From assembly GCA_044870295.1 (NCBI GenBank), contig JBIOYQ010000169.1, positions 1-10,768 of the forward strand: a DNA stretch of 10,768 nt. Reading direction: 5' to 3'. A model generated the notes under the pieces. It did no database searches, had not been told where the DNA came from, and worked only from the letters and a program-made list of their open reading frames with translations. The stretch is from AC-52 sp044870295 (GTDB lineage: Bacteria > Actinomycetota > UBA4738). The translations under genes were made by a program, and so were the position numbers. This document shows positions 6,142 through 10,768 of the stretch, piece after piece. Every line of letters begins with the position of its first letter. The first letter of the stretch is position 1.

Positions 6142-7335
6142 ATGCAGCAACAGTCTTTCCCCGAGCTTGGCGTGTCACGTCGCGTAACGGACGCGCTGGC
6201 CAAGCGGGGTATCACCGAGCCGTTCCCGATCCAGGGCCTGGTCCTGGCCGACGCCATGGCCGGCCATGATGTGCTGGGCAAGTCGCGCACCGGCTCGGGG
6301 AAGACCCTGGCCTTCGCCCTGGCCATCGTGGAGCGCGTGCCAGCGGACGGACCGACGCCCGCAGCCGTCGTCCTGGTCCCGACCAGAGAGCTCGCCGTGC
6401 AGGTCGCTGAGGAGTTCAGGGACATCGCGCGGGCCAAGGGCCTGCGGGTGGCCACGGCGTACGGCGGTGTCGGTCTCACCGACCAGGCCAGGCGCGCCGC
6501 CCGCGCGCACGTCCTCGTGGCGACCCCAGGTCGCCTCGAAGATCTTGCGAATCGCAGGCTCGTGAAGCTGGACGGCACTCAGATCCTCGTCCTCGACGAG
6601 GCGGACCGGATGCTCGACATGGGCTTCCAGCCGCAGGTCGACCGCATCGTCCGACGCCTTCCGGCGAAGCGGCAGACCCTCCTGTTTTCCGCCACCCTCG
6701 ACGACCGCGTCGCCGGGCTGGCCCGCGCCTACACGCGGGAGGCCAGGCGGCATGAGGTGACGGCGCCGCGTCTCACCGTCGACGAGGCCGAGCATCGGTT
6801 CGTATCCGTGACGGAGCACTCCAAGCTTCAGGCGCTCGTCGATCTCCTGACGAAGGAGCCGTCGACGGCGCTCGTGTTCGTGCGAACGAAGCGGGGTGTG
6901 GACCGACTGGTCACGAAGCTCCGCGCACTCGGAGTGGACGCCGCCGGCATGCACGGCGACATGCGCCAGAGTGCCCGGCAGCACGCGTTGATGCGATTCG
7001 AGTCCGGGAAAGTCGGGACGCTGGTGGCCACCGATGTTGCCGCGCGCGGCCTCGACCTCAACGGGATCTCGCACGTCATCAACTTCGACCCGCCCCGAGA
7101 CCACACGGAGTACGTGCACCGAGTTGGACGCACCGCACGGGCCGGACGCACCGGAACCGGCGTGACGCTCGTGCTGCCGGACCAACAGAGTGACATGAGC
7201 CGCGTTGCCGCGCAGCTCGATCTTCACAGCGAGTTCACCGCGGACGGCATGACCATCGCGCCGCCACGACTCGTCTACGCCTCCCGCAGAGGCCGGCGGT
7301 CGCAGCTCGCAGGACGTTCCGGACGGAGGTTCTGA
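6142..7335 (+). CDS. DEAD-box ATP-dependent RNA helicase
   Basis: This 397-residue cytoplasmic helicase unwinds short RNA duplexes using ATP. Relatives act in ribosome assembly, RNA decay and cold adaptation. All motifs are present: Q motif (F6, and PFPIQ 27-31), motif I RTGSGKT (49-55), Ia PTREL (80-84), Ib TPGR (128-131), II DEAD (152-155), III SAT (183-185), IV LVFVRTK (244-250), V ATDVAARGLD (296-305) and VI HRVGRTARAG (326-335). The C-terminal tail is short and basic ('SRRGRRSQLAGRSGRRF', 381-397), so it is a minimal two-domain helicase like RhlE without a large accessory domain. The ATG has AAGGAG (6130-6135) 6 nt upstream. The long spacer before it could hold a regulated leader, as for some cold-shock helicases, but that is inference. 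A strong hairpin follows the stop. Confidence 0.96.
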   Translation: MQQQSFPELGVSRRVTDALAKRGITEPFPIQGLVLADAMAGHDVLGKSRTGSGKTLAFALAIVERVPADGPTPAAVVLVPTRELAVQVAEEFRDIARAKGLRVATAYGGVGLTDQARRAARAHVLVATPGRLEDLANRRLVKLDGTQILVLDEADRMLDMGFQPQVDRIVRRLPAKRQTLLFSATLDDRVAGLARAYTREARRHEVTAPRLTVDEAEHRFVSVTEHSKLQALVDLLTKEPSTALVFVRTKRGVDRLVTKLRALGVDAAGMHGDMRQSARQHALMRFESGKVGTLVATDVAARGLDLNGISHVINFDPPRDHTEYVHRVGRTARAGRTGTGVTLVLPDQQSDMSRVAAQLDLHSEFTADGMTIAPPRLVYASRRGRRSQLAGRSGRRF

Positions 7336-7341
7336 TCGAGT

Positions 7342-7372
7342 GAGGGCTGGGACCACCACGGCCCCAGCCCTC
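7342..7372. terminator. Strong hairpin between convergent helicase and PRC-barrel genes
   Basis: GAGGGCTGGG (7342-7351) and CCCAGCCCTC (7363-7372) form a perfect 10-bp GC-rich stem with an 11-nt loop. It starts 6 nt after the helicase stop and lies 28 nt beyond the stop of the convergent PRC-barrel gene, so it can serve both strands. No T-run follows, as is common in GC-rich actinobacteria. Confidence 0.7.
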
Positions 7373-7400
7373 TGATATCCGGTTCTCGTGCTCTCCGAAG

Positions 7401-7745
7401 CTACTTGCGATAGTAGGGCTCGTAGTATCCACCGAGCTTGTCTCGGTACACCGTGCCCTGATACATCTCCTGGTCGAACTCCGGAGCGTCCTTGATCTCA
7501 TCCTTGGTCCGGTCGACGTACACCTTCTTCTCGTCCCAGTCGATCGTCTGGATGGTGCCGGCCGGCAACATGACCTTCTTCCCGAAGATCCACGGGCCGG
7601 TGTCCACGACGACGTAGGAGGACCCTGTGTCGTAGGTGGCCTCGTCGACCTTTCCGATGCTTCCGTCCACGGCCTCCACCTTGAATCCGATGAGGTCCCT
7701 CCCGGTGAAGGGTTGTCGATAGGTCCACAGCTCCATCTCCATCAT
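7401..7745 (-). CDS. PRC-barrel domain protein (stress-related type)
   Basis: This is a 114-residue soluble protein. A PRC-barrel beta-barrel fold covers about residues 15-90: 'LIGFKVEAVDGSIGKVDEAT' (18-37), the strand 'SSYVVVDTGPWIFGKKVMLP' (42-61) and 'TIDWDEKKVYVDRTKDEI' (67-84). A Tyr-rich tail ends 'GGYYEPYYRK' (105-114). The PRC-barrel is a small binding domain found in photosynthetic reaction centre H subunits, RimM and many actinobacterial stress proteins. The exact role is unknown. The start is ATG 7745, the first of the 'MMEMELW' methionines, with AGGAGG (7754-7759) 8 nt upstream. The frame stays open far upstream, but that part is Arg/Pro-rich non-homologous sequence. A SigB-like promoter candidate and a tandem repeat lie upstream. 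Confidence 0.88.
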   Translation of the reverse strand: MMEMELWTYRQPFTGRDLIGFKVEAVDGSIGKVDEATYDTGSSYVVVDTGPWIFGKKVMLPAGTIQTIDWDEKKVYVDRTKDEIKDAPEFDQEMYQGTVYRDKLGGYYEPYYRK

Positions 7746-7770
7746 GCGTACCACCTCCTGTATCCGTGTC

Positions 7771-7794
7771 ATACCCGGGCCCCCTTCCAAAGCC
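7771..7794 (-). promoter_or_regulatory. SigB-like promoter candidate for the PRC-barrel gene
   Basis: The minus strand reads GGCT (7794-7791), 14 nt, then GGGTAT (7776-7771). This fits the GNNT-N14-16-GGGTAY consensus known for Streptomyces SigB-type stress sigma factors. Transcription would start near 7764, leaving a leader of about 20 nt with the ribosome site in it. The consensus is loose in GC-rich DNA, so chance is possible. Confidence 0.42.
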
Positions 7795-7810
7795 GACCAA
7801 GCCGGAGTGC

Positions 7811-7862
7811 ATTGTTGGGGGCGTAACTGACATTGGGCGAATTGTTGGGGGGGCTGCTGACA
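7811..7862. repeat. Two 22-bp direct repeats, period 30 bp
   Basis: On the minus strand, units at 7862-7841 and 7832-7811 both begin TGTCAG and end CCCCCAACAAT; 18 of 22 positions agree. An 8-nt spacer separates them, and a similar CC(C/G)AA sequence precedes each. They lie in the 146-nt gap between the end of the PQQ-type propeller gene and the PRC-barrel gene, about 50-100 nt upstream of the predicted PRC-barrel start site. They could be activator sites or a relic of a transposon end; no transposase is present. Confidence 0.6.
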
Positions 7863-7891
7863 TTCGGCGGCGTCCGTTCGCCGCGCCTCGC

Positions 7892-9199
7892 CTACGGGAG
7901 GCCGAAGACCTCGATCGCGGCTGTCCCCGCGACAATCAGCTTGCCGTTCGAGACGAACACCCGAGTCGCGACGCCGACCTCGGGGGCTTGCAGCAGGGCC
8001 AGCGGCTCGCACACTTCCGTGTCGCAACTCGTGGTGAAGGCGGCGATCGCGGCCGCGTCAACGCCGGCGTAGACCACGTCGGCAGCGACCGTCGGTGCCG
8101 GGTACGGGTGCAAGCCGGAGGCCTCGCCGACCCAGTCGGGCTCGCACATGAGCGGGCCACCGCAACCCCTCGCGCGGAAGGCGTCCAGGCGCCCATACTC
8201 GCTGACGAACACCGTCCCCTGGGCCACGGCCAGGCTCGCCCCGGCGCTCACGACTCCGACGTCCGCCCCCCACGTCGCCTTACACGTGATGTGGGCGCAC
8301 CCGTTCGCGTGATACGCGCTCAACGAACGATCGTTCGGGTCGACGGCCGCAGACAGCAGGTAGACGAAGCCGTCGGCAACGGAGGGGGTGGTGTCCGCGT
8401 GCCCAACTCTGCCCGTCAGTCCCATCCACGACCCGCTGCAGAGTTCCTCGCCGCACCCGGCGAGGTCGAACACGTACATGTTGTGGTCGCCGCCGACGTA
8501 GACCGATCCCCGCGCAACTGCCACGGAACCTAACTCGTGCGCCCCGACCTTGCCGGTCCAGCTGGGCTCGCAGGGATCCATGGTGCAGGTCGACAGGTCG
8601 AACACGAACACGCCTGGCTCGGGCCAAGAGTAGGTCTGCGTCGTCACGACGACGACGTCGCCCGCGCCTGTGATCGTCCACACGAAATTGCCGATGGGAC
8701 CCAACTGCATCACCGGTTCGCACACCGGCTGGCCGCAGCCCAACGCCGGATAGGCGTTCACGAATGAGCCTCCTCCGGTGAACACCAGGTCACCGATGAC
8801 CACCGGCCCCCGTTGTCCGTTCTCGTCCGTCTCCCACAGGGGTTCGCACACGACGCCCCCGGTCCCGCAGTCGAGCGGAAAGACCGACATGCCGAAGTCG
8901 CTGCCGTAGTAGACGAAGCCGTTGGCCACCACGGCTCCCGCTCCGTAGTCGAATCGGGAAACGGGCGCTCTCCACTCCGGGACGAGCTGCGCCACGTTCG
9001 TGCTCGTGATGGTGGTCTCCTCCCGGTTGAACCCCGTCTTCCTCGGGTTGCGGCCCTGCTGCGGCCAGTCGCCCGAAGCCAGCGGGATCCTCGACCGTTT
9101 GGTGTCGGCGACGCCCACGTCTGGGGCGGTGGCTCCTGCGAGGGTGATGGTGATGGTGATCAGCGAAACGACCAGTGCGGCCCGGTGGGCACCCTGCAT
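7892..9199 (-). CDS. Secreted PQQ-type beta-propeller with one cysteine pair per blade
   Basis: The product is 435 residues with a signal peptide (hydrophobic 8-22, likely cleavage after ATA25). A beta-propeller of the PQQ/BamB-like repeat type follows. Each repeat of 44-52 residues has a pattern like 'VVANGFVYYGS ... VFPLDCGTGG.VCEPLW': a strand with 'V(A/V)xGxVYV', then a hairpin between two cysteines, then 'CEPxW'. Fourteen cysteines form seven pairs: 111/118, 155/160, 205/210, 249/254, 301/306, 346/352, 392/397. The spacing suggests one disulfide at the outer edge of each blade. The N-terminal 'GDWPQQGRNPRKTGFN' (43-58) resembles the start of PQQ-dependent dehydrogenase-like propellers, but no PQQ- or calcium-binding site or cytochrome domain is evident, so an enzyme role is not supported. 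The ATG at 9199 has GGGGAGG (9207-9213) 7 nt upstream. It diverges from the oxidoreductase gene. Confidence 0.85.
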   Translation of the reverse strand: MQGAHRAALVVSLITITITLAGATAPDVGVADTKRSRIPLASGDWPQQGRNPRKTGFNREETTITSTNVAQLVPEWRAPVSRFDYGAGAVVANGFVYYGSDFGMSVFPLDCGTGGVVCEPLWETDENGQRGPVVIGDLVFTGGGSFVNAYPALGCGQPVCEPVMQLGPIGNFVWTITGAGDVVVVTTQTYSWPEPGVFVFDLSTCTMDPCEPSWTGKVGAHELGSVAVARGSVYVGGDHNMYVFDLAGCGEELCSGSWMGLTGRVGHADTTPSVADGFVYLLSAAVDPNDRSLSAYHANGCAHITCKATWGADVGVVSAGASLAVAQGTVFVSEYGRLDAFRARGCGGPLMCEPDWVGEASGLHPYPAPTVAADVVYAGVDAAAIAAFTTSCDTEVCEPLALLQAPEVGVATRVFVSNGKLIVAGTAAIEVFGLP

Positions 9200-9238
9200 G
9201 TTCGCGCCTCCCCGACGAACCGGCGGTTGAAGCCGCTG

Positions 9239-9267
9239 ACTCTAACCCGCCAGCCGTCGATCGTCTA
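9239..9267 (-). promoter_or_regulatory. Predicted promoter of the cysteine-rich propeller gene
   Basis: The minus strand has TAGACG (9267-9262; 4 of 6 to TTGACA) and TAGAGT (9244-9239; 4 of 6 to TATAAT) 17 nt apart. The start would be near 9232, giving a leader of about 33 nt that contains the GGGGAGG ribosome site. The -35 box overlaps the weak TCTACA (9264-9269) candidate of the divergent gene. Confidence 0.4.
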
Positions 9268-9288
9268 CAGCAGCGGAGCTCGCCCCAC

Positions 9289-9294
9289 TAGACT
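9289..9294 (+). promoter_or_regulatory. Candidate -10 box for a leaderless oxidoreductase transcript
   Basis: TAGACT fits the actinobacterial TANNNT -10 pattern and ends 6 nt before the ATG at 9301. There is no ribosome site upstream of this ATG. The possible -35 box TCTACA (9264-9269) is 19 nt away, which is long. Confidence 0.45.
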
Positions 9295-9300
9295 CCCGCC

Positions 9301-10179
9301 ATGAAGGTTGGTGTGATCCTGCCGGCGGCGGAGGTGGACGGTGAAGGCATCACGCCCCCCTGGGAGACTGTCCGTGCCTTCGCCCAGGCGGCCGAGCAGC
9401 GCGGCCTGGACTCCGTTTGGATGTTCGACCACTTCTTCCATCGATGGGAGACCGGCGTGGTCGAGGCCATGCACGAGGCCTGGACGATCGTCACCGCGGT
9501 CGCCGCGGTCACGGAGCGGGTGGAGATCGGCACGCTCGTCCTCTGCACGTCGTTCCGCAACCCCGGGCTGATCGCCAAGATGGCCGCCACCGCGGACGAC
9601 GTCAGCGGGGGACGGCTGATCCTGGGTCTGGGGGCCGGCTGGCACGACCCCGAGTACGACGCCTTCGGCTTCCCCAAGGACCATCGCGTCGCGCGGTTCG
9701 AGGAGTCGCTCCAGATCATCGCGCCGCTCGTGCGCGGAGAGACCGTCACGTTCGACGGCCGATACCATCAAGCGCGCGAGGCGGTCCTGGCGCCTCAGCC
9801 CGGCCGCCCCATTCCGATCCTGATCGCCGCCTCCGGGCCCCGGATGCTCCGCCTGACGGCTCGCTTCGCGGACGCGTGGAACTCCGCGTGGTACGGGGCG
9901 CCGGACGACCGCCTTCGCCAACGGCTGGCCGAGCTCGACCAGGCACTCACCGCCGAGGGTCGCGACCCCGCCGGCCTGGTCAGGACGATCGGGATGACGG
10001 TCCGCGATCCGGATCAGTCAACCGAGGCCGACGAGCACGACTTCACCGGCACCGTCGAGGAGCTGGCTGCGGCGGTGGAGGCCTACGTGGCCCTGGGCAT
10101 CGACCACCTGGTCGTGCTGCTCCAACCCATGAACATCCGGTCCCTGGACCGGCTGGCTACGGCCCTTCAGGCGCGATAG
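9301..10179 (+). CDS. LLM-class (luciferase-like) F420/FMN-dependent oxidoreductase
   Basis: This 292-residue soluble enzyme has the bacterial luciferase-like TIM-barrel fold. Family marks: N-terminal strand 'MKVGVILP' (1-8), 'GLDSVWMFDHFF' (35-46), 'VEIGTLVLCTSFRNPGLIAK' (74-93), 'SGGRLILGLGAGWHDPEYDA' (102-121), 'RFEESLQII' (132-140), 'PIPILIAASGP' (170-180) and 'FADAWN' (189-194). Close relatives in actinobacteria mostly use cofactor F420, and the single-component architecture with 'GAGWHDPEY' fits that group. Cofactor and substrate are inferred, not shown. The length is typical. The start is ATG 9301, exactly at the family N-terminus. No ribosome site precedes it and TAGACT lies 6 nt upstream, which points to leaderless translation. 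The gene ends 12 nt before the stop of the convergent Kelch gene. Confidence 0.92.
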   Translation: MKVGVILPAAEVDGEGITPPWETVRAFAQAAEQRGLDSVWMFDHFFHRWETGVVEAMHEAWTIVTAVAAVTERVEIGTLVLCTSFRNPGLIAKMAATADDVSGGRLILGLGAGWHDPEYDAFGFPKDHRVARFEESLQIIAPLVRGETVTFDGRYHQAREAVLAPQPGRPIPILIAASGPRMLRLTARFADAWNSAWYGAPDDRLRQRLAELDQALTAEGRDPAGLVRTIGMTVRDPDQSTEADEHDFTGTVEELAAAVEAYVALGIDHLVVLLQPMNIRSLDRLATALQAR

Positions 10180-10191
10180 CGGCTCGTCCGA

Positions 10192-10768
10192 TCACGGGAT
10201 GGCCGGTGTGTAGCGACCTCCCGTGTTGGTGAACGTGGAGCTGTCGTCGGTGAAGCCGCCCCACACGATCAGCTCGGTGCCGGTCCAGACGCCCTTCGTC
10301 TTGCCCCTGGCGTTGGGAGCTCCGGTCAACTCCGTGGCGACCCACGAGTTGGTCGACGGATCGTACTGGCCCCCGGTGAACGTACTGTCGCCACAGGTCG
10401 GGTCGTCCGTGCAGCCGCCCCACACGATGAGCGTCCGCCCCGTCCAGTCGTAGGCGAAGAACTCACGGGGCGAGGGAGCTCCCGACGTGGACGTGGGCGT
10501 CCAGCTGTTCGTCGCTGGGTCGTAGAGAGCTCCCGTGTTGTGAACCTGGTACGACCCGTCGTAGGTGCTGCCGCCCCAGATCAGGACCCGACTCCCGGTC
10601 CAGACGCCGGCGGCCGCGTTCCGGGCGGCGGGAGCGCCCGCCGTCGAGGTGGGCGTCCAGGCGTTGGCCACGGGATCGTACAGGCCACCGGTGTTCGTGT
10701 CGAAGGTCGCCGTGGCCCCGCCCCAGACCATCATCCGCGAGCCCGTCCAGACCGCGGTGTGCAGACTG
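10192..10768 (-). CDS. Kelch-repeat beta-propeller protein (C-terminal part)
   Basis: This is the last 191 residues of a protein whose 5' part lies beyond the window. The frame stays open to the edge, and residues before the first internal ATG (10734) match the repeat, so that ATG is not the start. Visible repeats of about 50 residues follow the Kelch plan: 'VWTGSRxLIWGG' (WGG at four places), a variable loop, then 'NTGxLYDPxTNSWTPTSTxGAP..R'. The final repeat ends with 'NTGGRYTPAIP', normally the strand that closes the propeller with the N-terminus. The third repeat has a cysteine pair, C-x6-C, in 'WGGCTDDPTCGDSTF'. Galactose-oxidase-like Kelch proteins of this kind are often secreted. Without the N-terminus, neither export nor blade number can be stated, and no enzyme residues are identified. 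Confidence 0.87.
   Translation of the reverse strand, partial: SLHTAVWTGSRMMVWGGATATFDTNTGGLYDPVANAWTPTSTAGAPAARNAAAGVWTGSRVLIWGGSTYDGSYQVHNTGALYDPATNSWTPTSTSGAPSPREFFAYDWTGRTLIVWGGCTDDPTCGDSTFTGGQYDPSTNSWVATELTGAPNARGKTKGVWTGTELIVWGGFTDDSSTFTNTGGRYTPAIP

Noticed and set aside
6175..7359. Open frame of 394 codons on the minus strand across the helicase
   Set aside because: It mirrors the DEAD-box gene, has no ribosome site or family motif, and would run through the strong hairpin region; it is a shadow frame.
7746..8027. N-terminal extension of the PRC-barrel protein
   Set aside because: It crosses the tandem repeat and the end of the neighbouring gene and is non-homologous; the strong ribosome site fixes the start at 7745.

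Overview
The window is GC-rich, with strong G/C bias at third codon positions. It carries several gene types typical of Actinomycetota: an F420/FMN luciferase-like oxidoreductase, a DUF4242 protein of the SCO4226 type, a PRC-barrel stress protein and a short SecG. Some genes also look leaderless, with TANNNT followed 6 nt later by the start codon. The best guess is an uncultured or poorly known high-GC actinobacterium. Only family-level features support this, so the genus is unknown.

Layout. 1-2381 is the end of a peptide/nickel-type (Opp/Dpp) ABC importer operon: the C-terminus of an OppC-type permease, then the ATPases OppD and OppF, closely spaced or overlapping. It is followed by secG (2399-2623, Sec translocase subunit) and a tRNA-Leu with anticodon GAG (2654-2739). 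Next come a secreted seven-bladed beta-propeller built on a 'DIWAVG...WDGTSW..VPSPN' repeat (2863-4092) and a PAP2-family membrane phosphatase with all three catalytic motifs (4139-4771). On the minus strand are a secreted, very acidic Ser/Asp/Glu/Gln-rich protein (4821-5465) and a DUF4242 protein (5653-5901). A complete DEAD-box RNA helicase follows on the plus strand (6142-7335). It converges, across a strong shared hairpin, on a minus-strand PRC-barrel protein (7401-7745). A minus-strand secreted PQQ-type propeller with one cysteine pair per blade (7892-9199) is divergent from a luciferase-like monooxygenase (9301-10179). The window ends inside a minus-strand Kelch-repeat protein.

How the genes relate. 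The importer and SecG concern the cytoplasmic membrane (peptide uptake and export). Four of the remaining proteins look secreted or surface-bound: three unrelated types of beta-propeller and one acidic protein. The Kelch protein's N-terminus is outside the window, so its export is only suspected. The helicase, PRC-barrel and DUF4242 genes look like separately controlled stress or housekeeping genes. The PRC-barrel gene has a possible SigB-type promoter. I see no CRISPR array, transposase, integrase, phage gene, defence cassette or biosynthetic cluster. I did not find a coherent undescribed multi-gene system. The most distinctive items are the cysteine-stapled propeller, the propeller whose only two cysteines sit at its two ends, the acidic secreted protein, and a 30-bp-period tandem repeat upstream of the PRC-barrel gene.
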